Source: Cognaticolwellia mytili (GTDB lineage: Bacteria > Pseudomonadota > Gammaproteobacteria > Enterobacterales > Alteromonadaceae). Taken from it: a stretch of 64,000 nt of DNA. Positions 7,756 through 17,796 of the stretch are shown here, piece after piece. The stretch covers positions 248,001 through 312,000 of the forward strand of contig NZ_NBOF01000003.1 in NCBI RefSeq assembly GCF_002104475.1, written 5' to 3'. The position numbers and the translations under genes are program-made. The first letter of the stretch is position 1; the number at the start of each line of letters is the position of its first letter. A model generated the notes under the pieces. That model worked only from the letters and a program-made list of their open reading frames with translations, was not told the DNA's origin and searched no databases.

Positions 7756-10512
7756 CTATTTAATACGCTTTCTTATCAGTATTGACGTTAAGAAAAGTAA
7801 TAGGTATCCAAATGAACCACCGCCAGATGAAGATGAGCTAGTGCTTGTTGGCGCTGGTGTTGTTACTGGCGCTGCTACAATGGTAAATGTTACTTTGTTT
7901 GTACCTGATAGGCCTTTAGAATCTGTGGCGGTAAATGATAACTCTACCGTGCCTGCTGTTGTTGGCGCAACAAAGTTCGCTGACAATGCATCAGCATTGT
8001 TTAGCGCTATCGTTAAGCCTGCCGTTTGCTGCCATAAGTAAGTTAACGGATCATTTTCGTTGTCAGTTGCGGTTGCTGTAACAGTAACAGTAGCTCCGGT
8101 GTTAACTTCTCTATTTTCAGATAGAGTAACAGCAGGGGCGGTATTGCTATCATCATCTGAAATAGTGACTGTGTATTGGGTAATCGAACCTAAATTACTA
8201 CCTGATACTGATGATAATTCAACGGTGAAGCTTTCATTTCCTTCGTCATCGGTGTCGTTAATAATATTAATACTTATAGTTTTTTCGCTGGCATCACCAT
8301 CTGCCCACTCGACAGTACCTGAAGCAGACTCAACGTCATCACCAACAGTTGCTGTATCTGAACTTAATAAATACGAGGCTGATACCGCACCTACTGAACT
8401 TCCTTGGCGAGCAAGTGTTATATCTATACTACCTTGGTTTTCAGCTACTGTTGTTTCAGCACTAGTAAATGCCAGTGTGCCGGTGTTAACACGTCCAGCA
8501 ACATCAATAGTTAAGTAACTATTGCTGCCCAAAGTAGCTGTATTGCTTGGTTGACTTAGGCGAACAAAAAACTTTTCTTTAAATTCTTCACCTGCTGCGT
8601 CAGCTGCTATATCAATTTCAATGGTTTTATCTGCAGTATCATTTGCTGGCCAATTTAGGGTGCCAGAAACAGGAGTATAGTCAGTGTTTTCTTTTGCACT
8701 ACCGGGTAATAGTTGATAATTAACACTTACGGCTTCAGTTGGGTTACTGGCGCTGTCACGCTGTACGTTAATAGTTAACGTTTCGCCTTGATTAGCGTTT
8801 ATAGCACGGTTACTAAAACCTAATTTCCCTTGGCTTGACTCATGAGTACGATCTTTTAGGATGTATAAACCACTACCAATGTCGCTGACTAAAATATTGC
8901 CAGAAGGTAGGTAAGGATAAGTACCCCACGCACCATTGAAGCCTGCATTGTTTGATGGTGTGTAAGTGTCGAAGAAGCCAACATCTAAAGGGTTTGCAGG
9001 ATCAGTAATATCTAATACAGTTAAGCCGCGTTCATAATTTGACATGTAATAGCGATTACCACGAACAAAGCCATTGTGATCTATTGCGCGTGTAGGGCCT
9101 GTCCATTGTCCTACTTGAGTTGGGTTTGTAAGGTCTGCAATTGAAAATATGCGAACAGTTGAATTTAAACCGGCATCTTTCTCATCAAACTCATCATGTA
9201 AGAATATATGTTGTTTGTCTTCAGTGCCCCAGCCTGAGTGCACGTACTGGTTGCTTTTAGCAACGTCGTCATACTCTCCAGTGCCTAGTAACTTTGTGTC
9301 TGAAGTGTCGGTGATGTTCCAAAGCTTCATTTCTTTTTCATTGAAATCAATGAAAACAGTACAACTGTCGCCACTAGTATTACATTGACTGTCTTTACGG
9401 CTATCAGTGATATTCATTGATGCGCCATCGTGGGTATAACCGGAGCCAAAATAGTTGTTTGATATTGCGGTTAATGTTTCTGGTGATTTTAATGAGTAGC
9501 TATGGAATGCACCACTGAACCTATTACTACCAATAAGTTGTAAGCTTGGCGTTAAACCAGGTAGAGCAATATTTAAAGTGTGATCAATATTGGTGATGTA
9601 AACATTATGTGCTTTGGTTACTACTCTATTTTTTTCAACTAAGCTAACAGAGTTTGGCAGTTGGTTGAGGTTGATGATTGTTACGTAATCCGTTGAACTA
9701 TCAATAGTGGCATAGGCATATGCCTGCCATGCGCCGATACCAGAATCAAAGTATTGATATACTTTGATATCACGCCAACTTGAGCTAAGGCCTGAAATTG
9801 TACCCACTTCGCTAGGGTTTTCAGGATCAGTAACATTAACTACAGCAACACCATTTCGTAAGCCAATAAGGGCATATTCATCACCAGTATTTAAGTCAAC
9901 ATGACCCCAAATATCATTTGCTGCACTAGGACGGCTAGAGAACTCGTTTAGGGGCATGTGCGCAAGTAGGTCAATGTTATTACAAGAAAAACTTCCAGCA
10001 GAGCCGTTAACACAATCAAGACCAGTTTGCTTTTCGCTTAGCATATGATAACTAGCAAGCTTATTTTTAAGAGCTTTACTTTCAGGACTATTCTCTGCAA
10101 ATAGTGATTTGCCATCAGCCATAATAACAAAACCTTGCTTACGCAATGGCTCTGCCATATCAAGAGGAATATTTTTTAATTCAGTCGCGTTGGTATCAGG
10201 ACTTTGGCTTTGAAAATGATCGAAGCGATTGTAACCACCATAAATTGGCACTAATGCGCTTTTTAAATAGAATAACTCTTCACTTGAGCTGATTGTATAT
10301 TCACCAGAAGAAACTAGTATTCTATCGCCTTTATTGGCTTGTTGAACGGCATATGCAATAGTTTTACAAGGTCTTAAAACTTGAGCACATTTACCTGAAT
10401 CTTTACCGCTTTCAGCAACAAAACGTGCTTTATCGTGTTCTGAGTGAGCAAATGCTAGCTGACTAGTTAAGATTGTCGACGTAATAAAAAATATACACGC
10501 TATACGTAACAT
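7756..10512 (-). CDS. Choice-of-anchor-B surface protein with Calx-beta repeats and GlyGly-CTERM
   Basis: A 918-residue exported protein. Order: signal peptide (1-22); a DUF1565-like start of a parallel beta-helix (about 30-75); a beta-propeller-like region with repeated VVNVTDPENPSEVG and VLDITDPANPLDVG units (choice-of-anchor B/LVIVD type, about 180-560); two Calx-beta-like domains (about 570-795); a PKD/Ig-like domain (about 797-885); a Ser/Thr-rich linker; and a C-terminal GGGSFGYLLLF membrane segment ending RKRIK. The tail is a GlyGly-CTERM sorting signal, cut by rhombosortase after type II secretion in known cases. It diverges from the mbnP/mbnH pair across 118 bp, suggesting shared regulation. 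Substrate or ligand is unknown; Calx-beta domains often bind calcium. Confidence 0.85.
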   Translation of the reverse strand: MLRIACIFFITSTILTSQLAFAHSEHDKARFVAESGKDSGKCAQVLRPCKTIAYAVQQANKGDRILVSSGEYTISSSEELFYLKSALVPIYGGYNRFDHFQSQSPDTNATELKNIPLDMAEPLRKQGFVIMADGKSLFAENSPESKALKNKLASYHMLSEKQTGLDCVNGSAGSFSCNNIDLLAHMPLNEFSSRPSAANDIWGHVDLNTGDEYALIGLRNGVAVVNVTDPENPSEVGTISGLSSSWRDIKVYQYFDSGIGAWQAYAYATIDSSTDYVTIINLNQLPNSVSLVEKNRVVTKAHNVYITNIDHTLNIALPGLTPSLQLIGSNRFSGAFHSYSLKSPETLTAISNNYFGSGYTHDGASMNITDSRKDSQCNTSGDSCTVFIDFNEKEMKLWNITDTSDTKLLGTGEYDDVAKSNQYVHSGWGTEDKQHIFLHDEFDEKDAGLNSTVRIFSIADLTNPTQVGQWTGPTRAIDHNGFVRGNRYYMSNYERGLTVLDITDPANPLDVGFFDTYTPSNNAGFNGAWGTYPYLPSGNILVSDIGSGLYILKDRTHESSQGKLGFSNRAINANQGETLTINVQRDSASNPTEAVSVNYQLLPGSAKENTDYTPVSGTLNWPANDTADKTIEIDIAADAAGEEFKEKFFVRLSQPSNTATLGSNSYLTIDVAGRVNTGTLAFTSAETTVAENQGSIDITLARQGSSVGAVSASYLLSSDTATVGDDVESASGTVEWADGDASEKTISINIINDTDDEGNESFTVELSSVSGSNLGSITQYTVTISDDDSNTAPAVTLSENREVNTGATVTVTATATDNENDPLTYLWQQTAGLTIALNNADALSANFVAPTTAGTVELSFTATDSKGLSGTNKVTFTIVAAPVTTPAPTSTSSSSSGGGSFGYLLLFLTSILIRKRIK

Positions 10513-10630
10513 CGGATAGTCCCCATGTTAATAAAATGTTATATATATCACTTTACAGTATTTAAAATGCTATTTATATCATTGCTTTTAAATATGCTTG
10601 TTTGTCTTCTAATCAAATATCTTTATATAT

Positions 10631-11533
10631 TTGAACCTTAAATTTTATGTGAAACTTATGCTAGCCAAAAATATTGCTGTTGTTATATTTATTTTGATAA
10701 CTTTTTATTTAACTTATAGCATGCTCTCAGCCAAAAAAACGGAGCAAGAAATCTCAGTACAGCTTTTATGGCATGACAAAGAGTTGGATTGCGAATCAAC
10801 CTTTATGTCAGAAGATATAGAAAAAGTTTGGTTTATTGAACAATTCATGTTTTTTTTAAGCAATGTAGAAATTACAACAGATAACTTAAATTGGCAGCGT
10901 TTGAAGTTAATGAAAACCCAATATCAAAATGCAGACACTGTTCTGCTTGGCATAAATTGTCAAGAGCGCAAACAACAACTTAATGCTACAGCGCTGGGTA
11001 ATTGGTTGATTGGTTTTGACAATGATATTAACTTATCAAAATTAACCGCAGTTAGATTTACTTTGGGTGTGCCATTTGCGAGCAATCATCTCAACCCAAT
11101 TAGCCAAGATAGCCCGTTAAATTTACCGTCAATGTTTTGGGTTTGGCAAACAGGGCATAAGTTTATGCGAGCAGAGTTTAGTTCGCTAAATGAACAATGG
11201 CTATTTCACCTTGGCTCTACGGGGTGTAAGTCTTCAAGTGTTATGCGAGGACCTAAATCACCGTGCTTGTATCCTAATAGCGTAAATTTTGAATTGCCAG
11301 TAGTTGAAGGTGAAGGTAAACAGTTGGTATTGAATGTAAACTTAGCTCAGTTATTAAAAAAAGTAGTATTAACACAAGCATCTAGCTGTCAATCAGAGCA
11401 AGATTCAGCGAGCTGCCAGCAGTTATTTAGTAACTTATTTGTTGACGAGGAAAGCACTGAAAAGTTAGCGATAGATAGCGTTTTTAACGCCGTAAAAGTT
11501 AAAAACTTAAGTAAAGGAGCTGAAGTTGAATAA
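10631..11533 (+). CDS. MbnP-family copper-linked four-Cys protein
   Basis: A 300-residue protein with an N-terminal membrane segment (about 14-33), then a periplasmic domain. Signatures of the MbnP/metallo-mystery-pair family are RFTLGVPFASNHLN (142-155), SPLNLPSMFWVWQTGHKF (161-178), WLFHLGSTGC (190-199) and the late Cys pair C253/C262. The Trp residues at 170 and 172 are the kind that MbnH converts to kynurenine in MbnP/CorA-type copper proteins. The start is uncertain: TTG 10631, GTG 10649 or ATG 10658 are all possible. The stop overlaps the start of the di-heme partner gene by eight bases, so they are translationally coupled. A role in periplasmic copper acquisition is inferred from the family. 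Confidence 0.85.
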   Translation: MNLKFYVKLMLAKNIAVVIFILITFYLTYSMLSAKKTEQEISVQLLWHDKELDCESTFMSEDIEKVWFIEQFMFFLSNVEITTDNLNWQRLKLMKTQYQNADTVLLGINCQERKQQLNATALGNWLIGFDNDINLSKLTAVRFTLGVPFASNHLNPISQDSPLNLPSMFWVWQTGHKFMRAEFSSLNEQWLFHLGSTGCKSSSVMRGPKSPCLYPNSVNFELPVVEGEGKQLVLNVNLAQLLKKVVLTQASSCQSEQDSASCQQLFSNLFVDEESTEKLAIDSVFNAVKVKNLSKGAEVE

Positions 11534-12668
11534 GTTTATAAAGAGTGCTTTTTTACTTGTTTTAAGTTGCTTTGTTTTAGCGTGCGACTCCGATAAAAAA
11601 GCAGAAAGTAGATATCAATGGTCCATAATAGATGGCTTTCCAAAGCCACAAGTACCTGAAAATAATCCAATGAGTTATGAAAAGGTAGCTTTAGGGAGGG
11701 TACTTTTTTTTGATAAAAACTTATCAGCTAATCAACAACAATCTTGCGAGTCCTGTCATTTACAAGCTTTCGCCTTTGCAGAGAAACGTGAAATATCTGT
11801 TGGTTCAACAGGGCAAGAACATAGACGAAATGCTCCTGCGCTGGTTAATATTGCCTACAATAAAACCTTGACTTGGGCACATGATGGTATCACGACTTTA
11901 GAACGACAAATTCTTCTTCCTATGTTTGGTGAGAATCCTGTTGAGCTAGGTATTACTGGTCATGAAACTGAAGTACTAGCTCGTTTTAAAACCCTAGAAT
12001 ACCAGCAGCTTTTTAACCAGGCTTTCCCCGAAAAAACGATTAGCTTCGAACTTATAGTAAATGCATTAGCAAGCTATGTTCGTAGTTTAGTTTCATTAAA
12101 TTCGCCCTTTGACCAATACGCCTATTTTGGTGATGATGATGCGATTTCTGAATCGGCTATTCGTGGCATGAACATGTTTTTTTCTGAGCGTTTAGAGTGT
12201 CATCATTGTCATGGTGGTTTTAATTTTACTCAGTCAACAGGGCATGAACAGCAACTTATTGACCGCAGACCTTTTCACAATACAGGCTTATATAATGTTG
12301 AACTTGGAGGTGATAAATATGACAGTGGCTACCCTAAAAAAGACAATGGTTTGGCTGAAATATCAACCTTAGCAAAAGATAATGGCCGCTTTAGAGCACC
12401 AACGCTACGTAATATTGAATATAGTGCTCCGTATATGCATGACGGCAGTGTGGCTACACTCTCTGAGGTTATTGATATCTACGCAGCAGGAGGGCGCAAT
12501 ATTGAGTATGGAGAGTACAAAGGTGATGGTCGAACTAACCCATTAAAAAGCCCATTTGTTAAAGGCTTTGAAATTACTGTAGCAGAAAAAGAAGACTTAC
12601 TTGCTTTTTTGCATACTCTTACCGATAAAGATTTTTTAAATTTACCTCTGCGTACACCTAATCATTAG
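11526..12668 (+). CDS. MbnH-family di-heme c-type cytochrome peroxidase-like enzyme
   Basis: 380 residues. The TTG start at 11526 follows AAAGGAG seven bases upstream and overlaps the end of mbnP. The N-terminus is a lipoprotein signal with lipobox VLAC (Cys20), so the enzyme is probably tethered in the periplasm. Two c-type heme sites are visible: CESCH at 74-78 and CHHCH at 225-229. Surrounding sequence (GRVLFFDKNLS, FRAPTLRNIEYSAPYMHDGSVATL) is of the bacterial di-heme cytochrome c peroxidase/MauG superfamily. In the characterised pair, MbnH uses a bis-Fe(IV) state to oxidise a Trp of MbnP to kynurenine. Pairing with mbnP supports that activity here; it is inferred, not shown. Confidence 0.88.
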   Translation: MNKFIKSAFLLVLSCFVLACDSDKKAESRYQWSIIDGFPKPQVPENNPMSYEKVALGRVLFFDKNLSANQQQSCESCHLQAFAFAEKREISVGSTGQEHRRNAPALVNIAYNKTLTWAHDGITTLERQILLPMFGENPVELGITGHETEVLARFKTLEYQQLFNQAFPEKTISFELIVNALASYVRSLVSLNSPFDQYAYFGDDDAISESAIRGMNMFFSERLECHHCHGGFNFTQSTGHEQQLIDRRPFHNTGLYNVELGGDKYDSGYPKKDNGLAEISTLAKDNGRFRAPTLRNIEYSAPYMHDGSVATLSEVIDIYAAGGRNIEYGEYKGDGRTNPLKSPFVKGFEITVAEKEDLLAFLHTLTDKDFLNLPLRTPNH

Positions 12669-12726
12669 CTATGAAATATTATTAGTTATACCGTTAATCA
12701 TTGAAAATAATTAACTTTTAGGCAAT

Positions 12727-12758
12727 AAAAAACCAGCTAAATAAAGCTGGTTTTTTAT
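12727..12758. terminator. Bidirectional rho-independent terminator between mbnH and rpoD
   Basis: AAAAAACCAGCT and AGCTGGTTTTTT flank a six-base loop, giving a stem with A- and T-tracts on either side. It lies between the convergent mbnH and rpoD genes and can serve both. Confidence 0.85.
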
Positions 12759-12793
12759 TCATATAACAATAGCTTGTGTTATATCTGAATTAC

Positions 12794-14632
12794 TTATTCG
12801 CCATCTAAGAAACTTTTCAATTGCTCTGAGCGAGAAGGGTGGCGCAATTTACGTAATGCTTTTGCTTCAATTTGACGAATACGTTCACGTGTTACATCAA
12901 ACTGTTTTCCCACTTCTTCCAAAGTATGGTCAGTATTCATATCGATACCAAAACGCATTCTTAAAACCTTTGCTTCACGAGCGGTTAGGCCTGCTAATAC
13001 TTCGTGAGTGGCATCTTTAAGGTTTTCAGATGTCGCTGAGTCTACCGGTAATTCGCCGCTGCCATCTTCAATAAAGTCACCTAAGTGTGAATCTTCGTCA
13101 TCACCAATAGGTGTTTCCATTGAGATTGGCTCTTTAGCAATTTTCAACACTTTGCGAATTTTGTCTTCAGGCATAATCATGCGTTCAGCTAACTCTTCGG
13201 GTGTTGGCTCACGACCCATTTCTTGCAGCATTTGACGCGAAATACGATTAAGTTTATTAATTGTTTCAATCATATGCACTGGGATACGAATGGTGCGCGC
13301 TTGGTCGGCAATAGAACGAGTAATTGCTTGACGGATCCACCACGTAGCATAAGTTGAGAACTTATAACCACGACGGTATTCAAACTTATCAACCGCTTTC
13401 ATTAAACCAATGTTACCTTCTTGAATTAGGTCTAAAAATTGTAAACCACGGTTGGTATATTTTTTCGCAATTGAGATAACTAGACGTAAGTTAGCTTCAA
13501 CCATTTCTTTCTTAGCACGGCGAGCCTTCGCCTCACCAATTGACATGCGACGGTTGATGTCTTTAATACCATGAACATTTAGGTAAGTTTCTTCTTCCAA
13601 CATGTTCAATTTGTAAATACAACGTTCAACATCTAGTTCAACATCGACAAGTTTTTTAGAATAGGTCTCACCAGCAGATTTTTGCGCTTCGAACCAATCC
13701 TTGGATGTTTCGTTACCGGGGAATATCTTAATGAACGTTGCTTTTGGCATACCAGCGCCAACCACACAGTGTTTCATGATTAAACGTTCTTGAACACGTA
13801 AGCGATCCATCACGCTACGCATGTTCTTCACTAAACGGTCAAATACTTTCGGTACTATGCGGAATTCTTTAAATACTTCAGCTAATGCATCGATTGCTGT
13901 TTGAGCATCCGCATGCCCACGGCCTTTAGCGTCAATAATGGTGTTAGCATGTTCATATGCAGCGCGTAACGCGTTAAATTTTTCACGTGCTTCTTCAGGA
14001 CAAGGACCTGTATCTTCTTCTTCCTCATCTTCGTCATCATCTGACTTGTCTTCGTCTTCTAAATCTTCTTTAGAAAGCTCAGATCCAATATGCGTTGCAG
14101 CTGCTGGAATTTCTTCATCTTCCGCATCAGGGTCTAAGAATCCAACGATGATATCGCTTAAGCGAACTTCTTCAGCTTCAAAGTTATCCCATTGCTCAAG
14201 CAAGTAGTTAATTGCTGGAGGGTATTCAGAAACACTGCGTTGTACTTCTTTGATACCTTCTTCGATACGCTTAGCGATAACAATCTCGCCCTTACGTGTC
14301 AGAAGCTCTACCGTACCCATTTCACGCATATACATACGTACAGGATCAGTAGTTCGACCAATTTCGCTTTCAACAGTAGCAAGTGCTTGGGCAGCTGCTT
14401 CAGCAGCATCCTCATCAGTATTACCTTCTGTCATCATTAACGTATCGTTATCTGGCGCAGTTTCGAATACTTGAATACCCATGTCGTTGATCATTCTAAC
14501 AATGTCTTCAACTTGGTCTGAATCGATTATATCTTGCGGAAGATGATCGTTAACTTGTGCAAAAGTTAAATAACCTTGCTCTTTACCTTTGGTTATTAAC
14601 TCTTTAAGTCTAGATTGAGGGGCTTGATCCAT
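12794..14632 (-). CDS. rpoD: RNA polymerase primary sigma factor RpoD (sigma-70)
   Basis: 612 residues, almost the same length as the E. coli protein (613). It directs RNA polymerase to housekeeping promoters. Region 1.1 is at the N-terminus ([23 protein letters not shown]), followed by the non-conserved region with an acidic run near residue 200. Region 2 reads [20 protein letters not shown] and [19 protein letters not shown], with [15 protein letters not shown] for -10 recognition. Region 4 ends with [21 protein letters not shown] for the -35 element. It is the last gene of the rpsU-yqeY-dnaG-rpoD string on the minus strand, 131 bp after dnaG, a gap large enough for its own promoter. Confidence 0.98.
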   Translation of the reverse strand: MDQAPQSRLKELITKGKEQGYLTFAQVNDHLPQDIIDSDQVEDIVRMINDMGIQVFETAPDNDTLMMTEGNTDEDAAEAAAQALATVESEIGRTTDPVRMYMREMGTVELLTRKGEIVIAKRIEEGIKEVQRSVSEYPPAINYLLEQWDNFEAEEVRLSDIIVGFLDPDAEDEEIPAAATHIGSELSKEDLEDEDKSDDDEDEEEEDTGPCPEEAREKFNALRAAYEHANTIIDAKGRGHADAQTAIDALAEVFKEFRIVPKVFDRLVKNMRSVMDRLRVQERLIMKHCVVGAGMPKATFIKIFPGNETSKDWFEAQKSAGETYSKKLVDVELDVERCIYKLNMLEEETYLNVHGIKDINRRMSIGEAKARRAKKEMVEANLRLVISIAKKYTNRGLQFLDLIQEGNIGLMKAVDKFEYRRGYKFSTYATWWIRQAITRSIADQARTIRIPVHMIETINKLNRISRQMLQEMGREPTPEELAERMIMPEDKIRKVLKIAKEPISMETPIGDDEDSHLGDFIEDGSGELPVDSATSENLKDATHEVLAGLTAREAKVLRMRFGIDMNTDHTLEEVGKQFDVTRERIRQIEAKALRKLRHPSRSEQLKSFLDGE

Positions 14633-14763
14633 TGACGAGTGTCCACCTATTTATGGCTATCAAAAATACAACAGTAAGCCGGAAATTATAGCGAAAACTT
14701 TACTATATTACCAGCGATAAACTGCGCTTCTATTTGTTTAAATATAGTACAACTATATTGGTT

Positions 14764-16521
14764 TTATGCGCTTAGCAAACCGTGCAATTCTTGCTTTTCG
14801 GTTTTATTTAAGCCACCGTTACGTTCTTTTTCCAGTAACTGCTCAGTTCTTCGTTCAATAAAAACATTTAAAAAGTTTTCAATTAAATCAAGAAACACAC
14901 TTTCCGCATTTTCTGGCTCAACATGATGCTCTAAACACATCAGTTTGGTTAATTGCTTTCCGGCGTCCTCGCCCCTAAAGTGTTCAATCAATTGCGCACT
15001 GTTCACTTTTGAATTTTGCTTACACAGCGCTAATAGCTGGTTCAATAGTGGAATTCCTGGCATATTCAGCTGTTGTAATATAGCAGGATCTGGTAATACT
15101 TCTACTATATGGGGATGCTCTAGCAATAATGCAATAGCAAGTCTCACTGGTGTAGTTTTTGTTCGCTTAGCTACTGGCTTATTATCTGTTGATTGAGTGA
15201 AATTTTGCTGCAATTTCTTTAATTGCATTTCATTGTTTGCGCCAAACTTATTCGCTAACTGCGTTACAATAGCGTCTTTCAAGTTACTTTCAGGCAGTTT
15301 GGCTAAATAGGGTTTGAAAGCATCTACCGCAGCACCTTTGCCTTCAGCCGAAGACATATTCAGTTGAGATAATAGGTGATCAAAAAGAAATTGAGACAAT
15401 GGTGTTGCGTTATCTAATATGCTTTCAAATGCCGCTTGGCCTTGTTCTCTGATTAATGAGTCGGGGTCTTCACCGTCAGGTAAGAATACAAACTTCAAGC
15501 TGTAGCCGTCTTGTATCATAGGTAAAGCATTATCCATCGCACGCCACGCCGCATCACGGCCAGCTCTATCACCATCGTAACAACAAATAACTTCTTTTAC
15601 TGTGCGAAATAATGTCTGTAATTGCTCTGGCGTTGTTGCTGTGCCAAGTGAAGCTACGGCATAATCAACGCCATGTTGGGCAAGGGCAACAACATCCATG
15701 TAACCTTCAACAACAACTAAACGAGTTAATTGCTTAGTGGCTTGTTTTGCTTCATATAAACCATAAAGTTCTTGGCCTTTATGATAAATGCGCGTTTCAG
15801 GCGAGTTGAGGTATTTTGGTGTACCATCGCCAAGAACGCGTCCACCAAAACCTATTACTCGACCACGTTTATCGCGAATTGGAAACTGTATTCGGCCTCT
15901 GAATCTGTCGTATGGTTTGTTTTTATCACCTTGAATCGCCATACCTAAATCAACTAGTTGTTGGTTGATTTGGCTATTACGACCAAACACTTTCATCATG
16001 CCATCCCAGGCATCACTGATATAACCAATACCAAAACGTTTAACAATTTCACCACTTAAACCACGACCTTTTAAATAGTCGATGGCAGTATCTTTATCGC
16101 TAGCAACTTTTAACTGTTGCTGGAAGAAACGGCTAATTTGTGCCATTAATTCATAATCGTCTTGTTTTTGTATATAAGCTTTTTGGTCTTGCTTTTGCTG
16201 AGCAGGCGAACGGTTTGATTGTTCGCGTGGCACTTCCATACTGTAATGTGATGCGAGTTCCTCGACAGCATCGGGAAATTCTAAGCGATCAAACTCCATT
16301 AAAAATGAAATTGCGTTGCCATGTTCGCCACAACCAAAGCAATGATAGAACTGTTTATCTTGGCTGACACTAAATGAGGGGGATTTTTCGGTATGAAAAG
16401 GGCAACAAGCTTGGTAATTTTTCCCTGCTTTTTTTAGTGGCACACGAGAATCTATTAACTCAACGATATCGGCTCGAGCCAATAAATCATCAATAAATTG
16501 TCGGGGGATCATGCCAGCCAT
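14764..16521 (-). CDS. dnaG: DNA primase DnaG
   Basis: 585 residues. Synthesises RNA primers for replication in partnership with the DnaB helicase. The N-terminal CHC2 zinc ribbon is intact (C40, H43, C61, C64 in CCPFH and CFGCG), then the TOPRIM core with VVEGYMDVVALAQHG and CYDGDRAGRDAAWRA. The C-terminal helicase-binding domain is present and ends the protein. The ATG at 16521 gives the start MAGMIPRQFI, which matches the family N-terminus. It follows yqeY across a 171-bp gap that contains a terminator hairpin, as in other macromolecular-synthesis operons where DnaG output is lowered by an internal terminator. Confidence 0.98.
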   Translation of the reverse strand: MAGMIPRQFIDDLLARADIVELIDSRVPLKKAGKNYQACCPFHTEKSPSFSVSQDKQFYHCFGCGEHGNAISFLMEFDRLEFPDAVEELASHYSMEVPREQSNRSPAQQKQDQKAYIQKQDDYELMAQISRFFQQQLKVASDKDTAIDYLKGRGLSGEIVKRFGIGYISDAWDGMMKVFGRNSQINQQLVDLGMAIQGDKNKPYDRFRGRIQFPIRDKRGRVIGFGGRVLGDGTPKYLNSPETRIYHKGQELYGLYEAKQATKQLTRLVVVEGYMDVVALAQHGVDYAVASLGTATTPEQLQTLFRTVKEVICCYDGDRAGRDAAWRAMDNALPMIQDGYSLKFVFLPDGEDPDSLIREQGQAAFESILDNATPLSQFLFDHLLSQLNMSSAEGKGAAVDAFKPYLAKLPESNLKDAIVTQLANKFGANNEMQLKKLQQNFTQSTDNKPVAKRTKTTPVRLAIALLLEHPHIVEVLPDPAILQQLNMPGIPLLNQLLALCKQNSKVNSAQLIEHFRGEDAGKQLTKLMCLEHHVEPENAESVFLDLIENFLNVFIERRTEQLLEKERNGGLNKTEKQELHGLLSA

Positions 16522-16624
16522 AAAAACCTATACTTCGAGAGGAAAAGACCATTTTACACAAATAAGGGGTGGAAAATAGCAAGTTTTTGTACGTAAATTA
16601 AATTTTTGTACGCTAGTTAAAATA

Positions 16625-16653
16625 AAACCGCGAGGCCAAGGCGATCGCGGTTT
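16625..16653 (-). terminator. Intra-operon terminator between yqeY and dnaG
   Basis: A nine-base stem (AAACCGCGA with TCGCGGTTT) and 11-base loop. On the minus-strand transcript it is followed by TTTTATTTT. Reading from yqeY into dnaG, transcripts would end here unless read through, which would hold primase low relative to S21. Confidence 0.8.
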
Positions 16654-16692
16654 AGATTCAAGATGAACAAATCTGTTCAATATGATATTTAA

Positions 16693-17139
16693 CTAACTGT
16701 TTAAGGTTGCTCTAACTTGGCCACTTACCATACCTAAGTCTGCTTTACCTTGCATTAACGGTTTTAACACCGCCATTACTTTGCCCATGTCCGCCATTGA
16801 AGCGGCACCGGTATCAGTAATTGCTGTTGCAATCAGTAGTTCAATTTCATCTGCTGATAATGGTTGTGGCAGAAAATGCTCTAAGGCGACAACTTCTGCA
16901 GCTTCATGAGCTGCTAATTCATCGCGACCACCTTCTGTAAACATTTTGATAGACTCTTTACGTTGCTTAACCATTTTGGTTAGCACCGCAACAATATTGT
17001 CATCAGTTGCTTCAGTGTTGTGATCTATTTCTGCCTGCTTTATCGCAGATAATGCCATACGAATTACGCCAAGACGAATTTTGTCTTTGGCACGCATAGC
17101 ATTTTTCATTTCATCTTTAAGCTGGCTAAGTAGACTCAT
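16693..17139 (-). CDS. yqeY: GatB/YqeY domain protein
   Basis: 148 residues, full length for the family. The sequence MSLLSQLKDEMKNAMRAKDK, IRMALSAIKQAEID and the C-terminal VMAVLKPLMQGKADLGMVSG are typical YqeY. The domain resembles the tRNA-binding tail of the GatB amidotransferase subunit, but the cellular function of the free protein is not established. It lies 54 bp after rpsU and before dnaG on the same strand, a conserved position in gammaproteobacteria. Confidence 0.93.
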   Translation of the reverse strand: MSLLSQLKDEMKNAMRAKDKIRLGVIRMALSAIKQAEIDHNTEATDDNIVAVLTKMVKQRKESIKMFTEGGRDELAAHEAAEVVALEHFLPQPLSADEIELLIATAITDTGAASMADMGKVMAVLKPLMQGKADLGMVSGQVRATLNS

Positions 17140-17193
17140 GATTTGATTCTCTCTTAAGTTAACTCAGTTGACTTATAATTTACTAAGGGCTTC

Positions 17194-17409
17194 TTAGTAC
17201 ATGCGAACGCGACGAGCGTTCTCACGAGAAACTTTTTTAGCTGCACGTTTTACTGCTGCTGCTTTTTTACGCTTACGTTCCCAAGTTGGCTTTTCGTAAG
17301 ACTCGCGACGGCGAACTTCAGAAAGGATACCTGCTTTTTCACATGAACGTTTGAAACGACGTAGTGCAACGTCAAATGGTTCGTTTTCTCTTACTTTAAT
17401 TACTGGCAT
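17194..17409 (-). CDS. rpsU: 30S ribosomal protein S21
   Basis: 71 residues, exactly the usual length in gammaproteobacteria. The start [21 protein letters not shown] and the basic tail with [15 protein letters not shown] are diagnostic. S21 sits near the 3' end of 16S rRNA on the small-subunit platform and helps initiation. First gene of the rpsU-yqeY-dnaG-rpoD group; tsaD diverges upstream. Confidence 0.98.
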   Translation of the reverse strand: MPVIKVRENEPFDVALRRFKRSCEKAGILSEVRRRESYEKPTWERKRKKAAAVKRAAKKVSRENARRVRMY

Positions 17410-17796
17410 GTACTGTATTACCTTAGTTATGAATCTATATAAATCGACGGTCGACTTCAGCTAAATAGCCTCATCTTCGCCCACTCTATTAAAAATTGGT
17501 GACGTATTCTAATGCGAACAATATAGTAATGTAAAGGAGTAATGGCTTTTTCATATTAATATTTCTCTGTCTTAATGTTTTCCCATAGAATTTCTGAATT
17601 ACTAGCCTAAAAGATAGTCAAAACTTGGCACCGATAGTATTTAATCACAAAACTATTTAACCAACTTTTACGCTATAAATTGAATGTTTGTCAGTCACTA
17701 GGTAAAATCATCGGCCAAATAACTACTGTTGGCGAAATTTCTCTGCGGTAAGTTAATATTCTATTTTGATGAAACACTCCTAGGTAAAGAAAAACT
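17410..17796. other. Divergent intergenic region between rpsU and tsaD
   Basis: 387 bp with no gene seen. It should hold the rpsU promoter (candidate listed separately) and the tsaD promoter. The short palindrome GTCGAC occurs near 17450. Nothing else stands out. Confidence 0.5.
17506..17535 (-). promoter_or_regulatory. Candidate sigma-70 promoter of rpsU
   Basis: Minus strand TTTACA (17530-17535) and TAGAAT (17506-17511) with an 18-base spacer, about 100 bases before the rpsU start. Matched by eye; other hexamers are possible in this AT-rich DNA. Confidence 0.35.

Noticed and set aside
8060-8518. A 152-codon plus-strand frame opposite the Calx-beta region
   Set aside because: It is antisense to a well-supported gene, rich in Val/Ser from repeat coding, with no ribosome binding site or domain.
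13938-14207. An 89-codon Ser-rich frame
   Set aside because: It is the complement of the acidic Glu/Asp run in rpoD; composition explains it.
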